A stretch of 64,000 nt of DNA from Desulforhopalus sp. IMCC35007 (GTDB taxonomy: Bacteria; Desulfobacterota; Desulfobulbia; Desulfobulbales; Desulfocapsaceae): positions 62,001-126,000 of the forward strand of contig NZ_SWCN01000004.1 in assembly GCF_005116575.1 (NCBI RefSeq), given 5' to 3'. The notes beneath the pieces are model-generated. The model did not search any database. It was given only the letters and a program-made list of their open reading frames with translations, and was not told the DNA's origin. Below are positions 1-8,999 of the stretch, in pieces (position 1 is the stretch's first letter; each line of letters starts with the position of its first letter). A program made the position numbers and the translations under genes.

Positions 1-1
1 G

Positions 2-547
2 TCTATCCAAGGCCTCTGGTCGGGTCCATGGCTCACAAGCGTAGCAGGTTTAAGCCGAAATGAAGTGGCGGATACCCTTTTCCTTGTGGCCCTTGCCATG
101 ATCGCAGGCTTTATTAGCATCGGCTGGCTGACCCAATGGCTGGCCAGAAGAAAAATTTCCGCCACCACAACGGCTGTCTGGGGCATGGCCATCTTCATGG
201 TGGCTCAGCTCCTCGTTCTTATTTGTCCGGTTGAATATACGGTATTTAACTGGATTATCTTTGGATTTACAGGAACTACCGGGATAATCGCCTATGCAGC
301 CCTGTCCCAGTCTTTTCCGGCCACTCTTTCCGGACGGGTCACCACCGCCATCAACCTCCTTGTCTTTGTGACAGCTTTTTGCATGCAATGGCTGATGGGA
401 GCAATAATTGATCTTTTCACACAAGATCAGGCAACAGAGCTTGCCGCATCTGGGTTTTACTGGAGTTTTTCCCTTCTTCTGATCCTGCAACTCTTTGGCC
501 TTCTTTCTTTTTGGCTGATGAGCCGAAAAGCAATTGACGTGACCTGA
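2..547 (+). CDS. MFS transporter, C-terminal part (truncated by window edge)
   Basis: The frame is open from base 2, before any start codon, so the gene begins upstream of the window. The visible 181 residues are very hydrophobic, with about five membrane spans separated by short loops. The RRK-containing loop after the first visible helix pair is typical of the cytoplasmic loops of major facilitator superfamily permeases. This is probably the C-terminal six-helix half. The substrate cannot be deduced. The GTG at 65 is an internal codon, not the true start. The gene ends 79 bases before trmFO on the same strand. Confidence 0.8.
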   Translation, partial: SIQGLWSGPWLTSVAGLSRNEVADTLFLVALAMIAGFISIGWLTQWLARRKISATTTAVWGMAIFMVAQLLVLICPVEYTVFNWIIFGFTGTTGIIAYAALSQSFPATLSGRVTTAINLLVFVTAFCMQWLMGAIIDLFTQDQATELAASGFYWSFSLLLILQLFGLLSFWLMSRKAIDVT

Positions 548-626
548 GCGGTGCTTAATTTTAGCAGCAATCTTTCATTCCTTCCGTCACTCACCAATTC
601 ATATTAACCACAAATGAGATTTATTC

Positions 627-1946
627 ATGTCTGATCAAATAACAACAATTATCGGCGGTGGCCTGGCCGGATGCGAAGCCGCATGGCAACTGATACAACG
701 AGGCTGCAGGGTACGGCTCATTGAAATGCGTCCGAAAAAACACAGCCCGGCTCACCATACAGACGACCTTGCTGAACTGGTATGTTCCAACTCTTTTCGA
801 TCAAACGACCAAACCTCTGCGGTCGGTCTGCTCAAAGAAGAGATGAACCGTCTCGGCTCACTCATTGTGGAGACAGCCTACGCCACTGAAGTCCCTGCCG
901 GTAAGGCCCTTGCCGTTAACAGAGAGGCCTTTGCACAGCAGATTACAGCCATCCTCTCCAGCCACCCGCTGGTGGAAATCATCCATGAAGAAGTGACAGA
1001 GATTCCCCCCTTGAGTGAAAGTCCAACTATTCTTGCCACCGGCCCTCTCACTTCCTCTTCTCTTGCAGACAGTCTGGCTGAGTTCACAGGAAAAGAGCGG
1101 TTAGCCTTCTATGATGCCATCGCCCCCATCGTCTATAGCCATTCCCTGAACATGGAGATCATCTATCTCAAATCAAGGTACGAAGATGGGCCAGGGGATT
1201 ATCTCAACTGCCCCATGGATAAAGAGACCTATCTCCATTTCATCCAGGAATTAACCAACGCACAATACGTGCCCCTCAAGGATTTTGAAAATGCTAAATA
1301 TTTCGAGGGCTGCCTTCCCGTTGAGGTTATCTGTTCCCGTGGAGTAGATACCTTGCGCTTTGGCCCCATGAAACCCGTCGGTCTGCCGGATCCAAGAACC
1401 GGCGAAGAGCCCTACGCGGTCATCCAGCTGCGCAAAGAAAACAAGGAAGGAACAACCTATAATATGGTTGGTTTCCAGACGAAGCTGACCTACCCTGAGC
1501 AAAAAAGAATTTTCAGCCTCATACCCGGCATGGAACACGTCGAATTCGCTCGACTGGGCTCCATCCACCGAAATACCTTTATCACCTCCCCTGAACTTTT
1601 AGAACCAACCCTCCAGTTCAGCAGTCGCCCCGATCTTTTTCTGGCGGGCCAGCTTTCTGGTGTTGAAGGATATATTGAATCCGCTGCCATGGGCCAGCTT
1701 GCCGGAATAAATGCGGCACGACGGATTCAAGGCAAAACGCTGGTTGTCCCACCAAAGGAAACTGCCCTTGGTGCGCTTGTCTGTCATCTCACAGAGAGCG
1801 ATCCAAAACGGTTCCAGCCATCAAATGTTAACTTTGGTCTCTTTCCTGCCTGGGAGAAAAAGATCCGAAAAAAATTCCGGGGAGAGGAACGGGCCTCCAG
1901 ATCATTGGCAGCCCTTGACGCGTGGCAGAAAGAAAATGATATTTGA
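627..1946 (+). CDS. trmFO: Methylenetetrahydrofolate-tRNA-(uracil-5)-methyltransferase TrmFO
   Basis: This flavoenzyme makes 5-methyluridine at position 54 of the tRNA T-loop, using methylene-THF as carbon donor and FADH2 as reductant. The 439-residue length is normal for the family. The FAD-binding dinucleotide fold is at the N terminus (IIGGGLAGCEAAW, about residues 8-20). It is followed by the family signatures RLIEMRP, LVCSNSFRS (with a conserved Cys) and LKEEM. The C-terminal half carries FAGQLSGVEGYIESAAMG, the second flavin-contacting signature. TrmFO is distinct from the SAM-dependent TrmA and is common in Firmicutes, alphaproteobacteria and Desulfobacterota. The ATG at 627 gives a full-length N terminus. 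It lies in a + strand run with the ADP-ribosylglycohydrolase-like gene 49 bases downstream. Confidence 0.96.
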   Translation: MSDQITTIIGGGLAGCEAAWQLIQRGCRVRLIEMRPKKHSPAHHTDDLAELVCSNSFRSNDQTSAVGLLKEEMNRLGSLIVETAYATEVPAGKALAVNREAFAQQITAILSSHPLVEIIHEEVTEIPPLSESPTILATGPLTSSSLADSLAEFTGKERLAFYDAIAPIVYSHSLNMEIIYLKSRYEDGPGDYLNCPMDKETYLHFIQELTNAQYVPLKDFENAKYFEGCLPVEVICSRGVDTLRFGPMKPVGLPDPRTGEEPYAVIQLRKENKEGTTYNMVGFQTKLTYPEQKRIFSLIPGMEHVEFARLGSIHRNTFITSPELLEPTLQFSSRPDLFLAGQLSGVEGYIESAAMGQLAGINAARRIQGKTLVVPPKETALGALVCHLTESDPKRFQPSNVNFGLFPAWEKKIRKKFRGEERASRSLAALDAWQKENDI

Positions 1947-1995
1947 GTTGTGATTATAGTCTGCTCCCCCCCTTAACCTAAACGGAAAAAGACCC

Positions 1996-3150
1996 ATGAA
2001 TGTCCACAATCCCATTGTCTACCCAATCCTTGGAGCACTGGTCGCCGACGCCGCATCGCTGGGCTTTCACTGGTTGTACAACCAAAGTCGAATCAGAGAA
2101 ATTGCCGGTAAAACTCCTGCATTCAGAACACCCACCGCAAGTGACTATCAGGGAACCCAGGGCTACTTTGCCCACGGTCACAAATTGGCCGGAGACTTTT
2201 CCCAATATGGTGAACAGGCGATGGTTCTCCTACGTTCTCTTGTAAAAAACGATTGTCAATACAACAGGGCCGACTACGAAAAGCTATTTTATGAGCATTT
2301 TGGCTATGGCGGGAGGTACGTAGGATACATCGATCACCCCACACGTGACACGCTCAACAACATTACAACAGCAGAAGCAGACGCTGTAAAACGTGCTGAA
2401 ATGATCCCTTTTCCCGGAGATAACAGTACTAAAACTCATCTTATAAAAAAGGTGCTTGGTCTTGTCAAAACAACAGAGGGTCAGGAGCTACAGCGCCAAG
2501 TCAAAGAGCTTGCAGAAAATACCGGCGAGGGCAAGTCTACCCTTCATTATGCCCTGGCAGTGATGGAGAAACTGAAACTAGTCAATGATTATCACGGCGC
2601 CGATGACGAGCAACTACCTGCAATTGCTAAACTACCAGCCCTTGTTGCCGTTTATCAGGGAAATGATCAGTTGAAAAATGTGGTTGAATCTGCCGTGAGG
2701 GTGACCAACAACAATAAACTGGCAGTTCAGTTTGGTCAGACAGCAGCCACCATGATTGTCTCTGCAATGCAGACAAGAAATCCGGAAATTGCTATTACCA
2801 GAGGTTGCGGCAGTGCAGCCCCTAAGGTTGCCAGCCTCATTCACAAGGCGATTTCCCTCAAAAACGAAGACAACACTGCAGTCACTTCAAAATTCGGTAC
2901 CAGCTGCAATCTTGCCTTTGGTGTTCCTGCCCTTGCTCATAATGCAATCACCGCTGGTTCATATCGTGAAGCCGTACAGAAAAACATTTATGCCGGAGGG
3001 GATTCATGTGGCCGGGCCATCCTGCTTGGCGCCCTTCTTGGGGCGGCTTATGGAGTAGGTGGAGAAAAAGGTATTCCTCTTGAGTGGATTGATAAGCTCA
3101 AAGAAAAAAATGAGCTCGAGGCCTTACTGGGAAAACTGCATCCAGCATAA
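1996..3150 (+). CDS. ADP-ribosylglycohydrolase-family protein (crystallin J1-like branch)
   Basis: The protein has 384 residues and the all-helical ADP-ribosylglycohydrolase (DraG/ARH) fold. It opens with GALVADAASLGFHWLY, the family's N-terminal GxxxGDAxG-like helix, and closes with AGGDSCGRAILLGALLGAAYG. Classical members hydrolyse ADP-ribose links using two Mg ions held by TDDT and GGDTD motifs. Here the corresponding segments read DFSQYGEQ and GGDSC, so several metal ligands are replaced. That pattern recalls the jellyfish crystallin J1/selenoprotein J side of the family rather than DraG. Catalytic activity is therefore uncertain. There is no signal peptide. It follows trmFO by 49 bases and may be cotranscribed. 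It converges on the primase-helicase gene. Confidence 0.8.
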   Translation: MNVHNPIVYPILGALVADAASLGFHWLYNQSRIREIAGKTPAFRTPTASDYQGTQGYFAHGHKLAGDFSQYGEQAMVLLRSLVKNDCQYNRADYEKLFYEHFGYGGRYVGYIDHPTRDTLNNITTAEADAVKRAEMIPFPGDNSTKTHLIKKVLGLVKTTEGQELQRQVKELAENTGEGKSTLHYALAVMEKLKLVNDYHGADDEQLPAIAKLPALVAVYQGNDQLKNVVESAVRVTNNNKLAVQFGQTAATMIVSAMQTRNPEIAITRGCGSAAPKVASLIHKAISLKNEDNTAVTSKFGTSCNLAFGVPALAHNAITAGSYREAVQKNIYAGGDSCGRAILLGALLGAAYGVGGEKGIPLEWIDKLKEKNELEALLGKLHPA

Positions 3151-3215
3151 GGATGCGCACCGTATAGCATCTTAAATATCGTTAAAAACAAGCGACGACA
3201 GGAGAAAAATTTAGA

Positions 3216-4997
3216 TTAGACAGCCCCAGGCGTGAGTGCATGTTCAACAAAACCCCAGAAAGGATAATCGAGTTGGTATTCAGCAATTCTCCCCGGACTA
3301 TGTTCCCTGCTTGCAACCAGCCAGAGACAATTTTTCCGTCCAGCGACCTCATCCCCGAAGGACGACTCCCCGGGAAAAAGAACCATGGCATTGTCCGCAC
3401 TGTACTCAATATCCCCGGACCCCTTGAATACGCCAAGATGGGGTACATGTTCGTATGAATCTCCTGCCCCGCGGGAAAGTTCTGATATGACCAGAAACGA
3501 AACCTTCAACTCATCCCGTATAGACTCCATCTGCCTGAGCCATGCGTCGATTCCCGTCCGCTGCTCAGCAAATTGATGAAAGGGGAGTTTGTGCAGACTG
3601 TCTATAATCACAACCGTATATTCACTGCGGGTTTCATGGCGAATAAACTCGATATGCTTTCTCATCAGTTCAGGAGTGATCTTCCGGTCATTGACCACCC
3701 GCCAGTAAAAAAGCATTCGTTCAAGTTCAACCCTGGCCTCCTCAAGTCGGCCTTGCTCCTCTACCCCCATACCTCCTGTGCCATGTAGAGCACTTGTCGC
3801 AACCCGGCTTAATCTGCTCAGAGTTCGTTGATAGATCTTCTGCCGGCCATTTTCAAAATCATAATAGAGGACAGGAACACCTTTTCTCGCCATCTGGGCT
3901 GCGATCTGAATGGTAAAGGTCGATTTCCCGACCTTGGGTGCTCCGCCAATAATATTGATACCGTGCACCCCGCCAAGGGCCTCATCAAAAAGAGGGAATC
4001 CAGAGACAACTCCCCTATACTCGCTACCCTGTTGACTTTTCAGCCCCTGTAAAAACCGCTGATATTCGATCTCTGGCAAAGTAAAAGGCGAAAAAGAACG
4101 GGATTTTTTGATCATCCCCCCAACACGTTGGCCAAATTCCTTGCCGCTGTCCTGGGCCAATTGCCAGAATCCATATTTGGCGGGGGTGGTTTCCGGCCAT
4201 GGAAGAATCCGGACTTTATAACCAAGCCTTGAGGCAAAGGCGTGGCCGCTGCCGAGTGAGTCGGCACTGTTATTTAAAGCCATAAAGACTGTCTTTATTC
4301 CAGCAAAAATCTCTGCAGGAAGTTGCTCAAAATGGCTATGGTGGGGAACTGCCACCGCTGGAAAACCAAGCTGTTTTATGGCCAGAAGAATGTTTTCTTC
4401 TTCACAGAGAAAAAGCGCTCCCTGCTGGCAATGGTTCAGCTCTGCCCTGTTGAAAACAGTATATGGGGGAGAGGTATACCGTTCATTGCCCTGCCAGAAA
4501 TAATCTTCTTTTTTCCCAGGATAGACACAGCGGGCTGCATAACAGTTACCGTCAGCCTGCACATAAGGGTAGACGATATATCGACCGTTAAAACCTATAC
4601 CCAACCCGCTTAGAATGGTTCTTGAAACATTTTTTTTCCGGAAGAACTCTACGATGGGTTCACTCAATCTCTGCTGATACGAGGCAACCTCTTCATTGAT
4701 ATTTTCTGCAGGAAAGTCCTCAAAAATATGAGACTCTTCCAGCTCTGGATCATAGCCGGGAACTTCTGCAGGAGCAATTGCAGAGAGTTTGGCAAACCAT
4801 AAAGGGAATCCACCGGGTACGCAGGAATTTGTACACCGAAAGTAACCGTGAAAAAAACTGTCACGGTTGAGAGCAATCACAATTCTGCCGGCCTGGTAGC
4901 CTCTTGCCTCACAAAATGGGCAGGCAATAGGATTTTGAGATCCTACATCGCCAAGATGCCTTGCATAAAACGAAATGATGGGATCTTTCTGCTCCAT
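3216..4997 (-). CDS. Primase-helicase of T7 gp4/Twinkle type, with degenerate TOPRIM motif
   Basis: The 593 residues contain an N-terminal zinc ribbon (C26, C29, C55, C59), a TOPRIM-like segment (about 190-265) and a RecA/DnaB-type helicase domain. The helicase has Walker A GGAPKVGKST at 351-360 and a Walker B hydrophobic strand ending in VVIIDSLHK around 460. This order matches phage T7 gene 4 and mitochondrial Twinkle. The TOPRIM Glu region is present (EEEN 199-202), but the usual LDxDxAG acidic motif reads LNNSAD (241-246). Metal-dependent priming may therefore be lost, as in animal Twinkle. The ATG at 4997 follows an AGAGGA Shine-Dalgarno. It starts 38 bases after the HEAT/PilZ gene and is probably cotranscribed with it. 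No phage genes are nearby. The protein could also be a RepA- or KaiC-like ATPase; domain assignment is by eye. Confidence 0.8.
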   Translation of the reverse strand: MEQKDPIISFYARHLGDVGSQNPIACPFCEARGYQAGRIVIALNRDSFFHGYFRCTNSCVPGGFPLWFAKLSAIAPAEVPGYDPELEESHIFEDFPAENINEEVASYQQRLSEPIVEFFRKKNVSRTILSGLGIGFNGRYIVYPYVQADGNCYAARCVYPGKKEDYFWQGNERYTSPPYTVFNRAELNHCQQGALFLCEEENILLAIKQLGFPAVAVPHHSHFEQLPAEIFAGIKTVFMALNNSADSLGSGHAFASRLGYKVRILPWPETTPAKYGFWQLAQDSGKEFGQRVGGMIKKSRSFSPFTLPEIEYQRFLQGLKSQQGSEYRGVVSGFPLFDEALGGVHGINIIGGAPKVGKSTFTIQIAAQMARKGVPVLYYDFENGRQKIYQRTLSRLSRVATSALHGTGGMGVEEQGRLEEARVELERMLFYWRVVNDRKITPELMRKHIEFIRHETRSEYTVVIIDSLHKLPFHQFAEQRTGIDAWLRQMESIRDELKVSFLVISELSRGAGDSYEHVPHLGVFKGSGDIEYSADNAMVLFPGESSFGDEVAGRKNCLWLVASREHSPGRIAEYQLDYPFWGFVEHALTPGAV

Positions 4998-5035
4998 TAG
5001 AGTCCTCTGCTCATCTTCTGCCTACCCTTTAAATC

Positions 5036-8000
5036 TCAGGACTGTGGATTCATTGCAGAATCTATACGACCGGCCTGGATAATGTCATAGAGTTTCTGGG
5101 GATCAAGAAGATCGTTAAATTTCATATGAACAGAGTAGTAATCAGGATCATCTTTACATTTTCTCACGGCAACGATGGCACCTGTAACCGTTGTTACGCT
5201 GTTCTTTTCCTCGCCTGTTGGCAAATCCATCTGGACGATACGCCCGAGCAGCTGGCGCAGACTACCTTTGTGATCGATTGCAATCTTGTAGGCAAGTCCA
5301 CCCTGGGAAATATCCATCATAGCAACATCTGCAGTGATTCCTGTACTCCTCCCTCTGCTATCGATGAGGCGTGTGGAAATTTTGCCGCCGAGGTGATGAC
5401 GTTTATGCACACGCCTTTCTCTGCTGCTTTTTATGATAAGCGATTCAACCCGCTCAAACTGCTCACAAAAACGAAGGAGTTTTTCTTCCAGCTTGGGAAA
5501 TTCCTTTGCCCAACGTTGCAGGGTGTCAGCCTTCAATAAGGAAATATTAGAATCCCCGATACTTGCTACAGACATCGTCCAGACGGAAGGTTCGAAAAAG
5601 GCGTCTGCACCAAAAATATCACCGCTGTGTAAGGTCGTAATAAAAAAGTCATTACCTTCATCTTTGTAATGAACCTTTACCTCGCCGCTGTTGACAAAGA
5701 ACAGGGCATTCCGCACCTCACCCTGCTTGACAATTGCTTCCTCTGTCAGGTATTTTCTATGCTCCAGATGGTCAAAGACCTCGCTGAATTCCTGGGTGGT
5801 CAGGGCATCATAAAGCTTATTCCACACTTCGAGATGACCACTGTCAATGGTTTCTATTTTTTCGCGGGCGATAATGTCACCGGCCTTGAGGACCTGAGTC
5901 ATATCTTTTGGCTCAATTTCGGCGAGCCATTCTTTTAACTGCTGAGCCTGCAGAAAATTCCTGGCACGAGCCCGCTGCTCAATCAGCAGCATCAATTGCT
6001 TGACCGCCTCCGCCTGTTCGCCTTTTGACAATAGATTTTTGATAACTTGCTCTTCCGGCAGGCCGGTAATTACCCTTTGGCTGATAGTGGGTTTATTTTT
6101 TTTGCCAAGCTGCTTCATGGCATTTTTGCGCAACTGGTTAGCCTGCACGTGTTTTTTCTTCATTGCCTGCAAATCATTTTTCAAAAAATGCAGGGATTTT
6201 TCCGCCTCGTCCCACACCTGTCTGGAAAGTTTTTTAAACATTTTCTGATCTTTGGAATCGAGGAGATTCTGAACGGCTCTCACCGAGGCGCTACAGGGAC
6301 AACGTCCGAACGTCTCCAGTAAAGCCAGGAGCAGGGGCTCTCTGGTCGGCTCAGAAAAATTGTGCAATTCTGACATCAGCACTCCGAGGCGGGTTGCCAC
6401 ATCCTGATCACAAAATGCTGCAAAGGCTTCTACAATCTGAACCGTCACAGACTCAGATGCGATGTCCAGCGCTTCAAGAAACAAGCGTTTTCTATAAGGA
6501 CCACCAATTTTATAGATGCAGAGAAAGGCTTCACGTTGAACCCGAAAGTCAACGTGACGGAGATAGCCGAGAACGGCCTGGGCATCTTCGGCCTTACCTG
6601 TTTCCGCAAGCAGCTTAATCAGGTTTCTTTTACCGTACCAGGGCATGTGCTTTGGCAATTGCTCATGAATAATGGCAGGTAACTGCCTGGAATTATAGGT
6701 CAGAAGATCAATAATTTTCAACCGGTCGATACTACCTTCAGTGTGAATCAGAGTATCGACTAAAAATCTGATGGCAACCGGCCCCTGCAAAGCGAGGCGA
6801 TAGCTGAGGGTTTCATCCTTTGGTGAGGCCAGACAATCGGCAAGTAACTGCGGCAGACTTACCCTGTCAATTCCACGATCCTGCACCTGACCTACAATGG
6901 TTTTAAGCTGATCATTTTTTTCGATCTGCCCTGATCGTATCTGGAAAAACAGCAGGAGGATTTTGTCTCCAAGATCCTTCGACCCTGTTTTCCAGCAGCC
7001 CTTCATAAGTCTCTGCAAAAATTGTATTATCTGTTCAAAAAGATCTGGCCCAAGCGAGGCTCTTTGAGCCAGCAGCATGAAAGGCTCGGCCAGTATTTCA
7101 GCCTCAGCGACATACCCTTCTTCCACTAAACCATCGCCTGTCTGTAAAAGGCATTGAACAACCCTACTGTTTCCACGATCTTTCTTCTGCCCAAGATAAA
7201 CCACCAGATTCTTGAGGATTTTGGGCACACAATCTTTCTTCTCCGCTTTCCGTATGGCCAAAATACCGGCAGGAAGAGCTTCAATGAGTTCTTCACTTTC
7301 CAGTACCTGAAAATCGCCTTCAAGAATCCCGTTAAGGCCTGTTTCAAGTCGTATTTTAATCCTTTCTCTTTCTCCATCGTGAATAATACTTTTCGCCTTT
7401 TCAGAACTGAGAAAGAGCTTGCCCTTTTCCGTATTCATTAATTTCAACATCGATTTGCCGAGAATATGAACCAGAGCAGATTTGGCATCCCGACTCCTGG
7501 CACGTCTCAACTGTTCACGAAAAATAACGATCACATCCTTCATTCGCGAAGTTGGCAGCTCGGTAATCAGGTCATCATACAGCATTGCCCCAAAGGACGG
7601 TGAAAAGTCTTGACAGAAAAGGACACAGAGTGCCGAATCTTTAAGATTTGGGATAAGCAGATGGGCAAGTTGTCTTGCCATAACCGGTTTTTTTTCCTGC
7701 TCTATCAGTTCTTCGGAACGAAGAAGCATTTTGGGGAATTCCAATGCGGCAACTATTTTTTTCTTCTCTCTGATTCCCTGCAGAATTCTGGCAATGCTGG
7801 CCGCAAGAATCGATACTCCTGTATCCATCACTACGATTTTCTTTTTCAAGTCCTCTATAACCAGTGGTCTTTTGTCCTGACCAAGAAGACAGGCAACGAG
7901 CTCTGGTCGTACTTTAAGAAGACTTCGCTCCTTGACTCCCTTAGCACCGTGAGTGGCTGTTGTGGATACTTTTTTGCTTATCTGCGGCTGCAGTGAAAAG

Positions 8001-8416
8001 TATTTTGTGAGGCCCAGCGAGGTAATATACTCCACACCGCCACCTTTATCTTTGATAGTGGCAACCGAGGCTTGAAACACTGCGAGCAACTGATTGAAGG
8101 TAAAACGGTCCATATCAGCTGCCATCCTCAGACTATTGAGACCAAGCAGCCTCAACTGCCTGTAAACATGCAGATTAGGAAATGAATCAAGCACCTCCTG
8201 GTGTAAAGGGGCACCGCACAAATAGGGTATATCATCGACCAGCGCAAACTGCAGTTCTCTGTTAGTTCGCAAAAATGCTTTAATAGCCTTATACCCCCTA
8301 TCTATGGCTGCAGTTACCTGTGGTGCTTCAGGAGGATAGAGGCGACTCGTGGAAATCGAGTTATTAAAAGTTTTTAAAACATCGACACCCTTGCTTTGCA
8401 GCTCATTTCTCTTCAT
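5036..8416 (-). CDS. Giant HEAT-repeat protein with cyclic nucleotide-binding and PilZ domains
   Basis: The 1126-residue protein has no signal peptide or obvious membrane segment, so it is probably cytoplasmic. The first 500 residues are helical and unassigned. Residues about 540-760 look like HEAT/ARM repeats. A basic linker rich in Lys and Gln (about 760-800) follows. Residues about 880-1000 form a cyclic-nucleotide-binding domain of CRP/FNR fold (VKQGE, FFVNSGEVKVHY, LHSGDIFGADAFF). The C terminus (about 1000-1115) is a PilZ domain, with RVHKR followed by DISQGG matching the RxxxR and DxSxxG c-di-GMP-binding motifs. It may therefore sense two nucleotide second messengers. No DNA-binding helix-turn-helix was seen. 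The gene is first in an operon with the primase-helicase. The ATG at 8416 has only a weak ribosome-binding site. Confidence 0.8.
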   Translation of the reverse strand: MKRNELQSKGVDVLKTFNNSISTSRLYPPEAPQVTAAIDRGYKAIKAFLRTNRELQFALVDDIPYLCGAPLHQEVLDSFPNLHVYRQLRLLGLNSLRMAADMDRFTFNQLLAVFQASVATIKDKGGGVEYITSLGLTKYFSLQPQISKKVSTTATHGAKGVKERSLLKVRPELVACLLGQDKRPLVIEDLKKKIVVMDTGVSILAASIARILQGIREKKKIVAALEFPKMLLRSEELIEQEKKPVMARQLAHLLIPNLKDSALCVLFCQDFSPSFGAMLYDDLITELPTSRMKDVIVIFREQLRRARSRDAKSALVHILGKSMLKLMNTEKGKLFLSSEKAKSIIHDGERERIKIRLETGLNGILEGDFQVLESEELIEALPAGILAIRKAEKKDCVPKILKNLVVYLGQKKDRGNSRVVQCLLQTGDGLVEEGYVAEAEILAEPFMLLAQRASLGPDLFEQIIQFLQRLMKGCWKTGSKDLGDKILLLFFQIRSGQIEKNDQLKTIVGQVQDRGIDRVSLPQLLADCLASPKDETLSYRLALQGPVAIRFLVDTLIHTEGSIDRLKIIDLLTYNSRQLPAIIHEQLPKHMPWYGKRNLIKLLAETGKAEDAQAVLGYLRHVDFRVQREAFLCIYKIGGPYRKRLFLEALDIASESVTVQIVEAFAAFCDQDVATRLGVLMSELHNFSEPTREPLLLALLETFGRCPCSASVRAVQNLLDSKDQKMFKKLSRQVWDEAEKSLHFLKNDLQAMKKKHVQANQLRKNAMKQLGKKNKPTISQRVITGLPEEQVIKNLLSKGEQAEAVKQLMLLIEQRARARNFLQAQQLKEWLAEIEPKDMTQVLKAGDIIAREKIETIDSGHLEVWNKLYDALTTQEFSEVFDHLEHRKYLTEEAIVKQGEVRNALFFVNSGEVKVHYKDEGNDFFITTLHSGDIFGADAFFEPSVWTMSVASIGDSNISLLKADTLQRWAKEFPKLEEKLLRFCEQFERVESLIIKSSRERRVHKRHHLGGKISTRLIDSRGRSTGITADVAMMDISQGGLAYKIAIDHKGSLRQLLGRIVQMDLPTGEEKNSVTTVTGAIVAVRKCKDDPDYYSVHMKFNDLLDPQKLYDIIQAGRIDSAMNPQS

Positions 8417-8999
8417 TGCCAGGCACCATTATTCAAACACTGAGTAATTGACAGGTTGTAAAGTATTTTCTCTGTCTTTATTTTTCGATAAAAAACCGTA
8501 TCTATAGTTTTTTCATCTGTCAGAAGGCCAAAAGAAAACAAGATTGTAAACGGCACTTTTTGTTGCTGTTATCCGTAAAAACAGACCTGATACAAACAAA
8601 ATCAGCGCGAACAAATCACGCACAACAGACAATAATGTAAAAGCTTGGTACCAAGTAACACCCACTCATCAAAACAGCCTGCACAGACCAGCATGCGAGG
8701 TAGCCAAACCGAGATACTAGGGTAGCTGAGCTATCTAAGCTTTTATACACCTTACAATCATACGATTTTTTTTTTCATTCGTCAAAGATTGTCAACCATT
8801 TCAAGCGCCTCAAGCACAGAAGATATAAAAGATTATATACAGGTTCTCCCCGGGGCACAATTTTTTTCAACCAGGCAAGCACATCTTTACCTGTTTAGCC
8901 TGGTAAGGTGTATCGACCGCTTTATCAGGATAATCGTCATCCCAACCCTGCGACAATGGTATTTCAACCTTCGCTAAGCTCGATGTCATGGGAGCTTGG
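8417..8999. other. 583-base intergenic region with several inverted repeats
   Basis: This is AT-rich with no convincing gene. It contains a perfect 12-base palindrome CTTGGTACCAAG (8644-8655). Two copies of GGTAGC (8699-8704 and 8721-8726) can compete for GCTATC (8730-8735). ACCAGGC (8870-8876) is complementary to GCCTGGT (8898-8904), and this overlaps an alternative pairing of 8881-8891 with 8902-8911. On the minus strand it is the leader or promoter region of the HEAT/PilZ gene. It could hold a structured leader RNA or a small RNA, but no known riboswitch consensus was recognised. Confidence 0.4.

Noticed and set aside
8640-8760. Possible c-di-GMP-I (GEMM) riboswitch
   Set aside because: GGTAGC-TGA-GCTATC looks superficially similar to its P2 region, but the conserved GACGCAAAGCC-type core is absent on both strands.
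8789-8977. 62-residue ORF upstream of maf
   Set aside because: No recognisable domain or ribosome site, and it overlaps inverted repeats.
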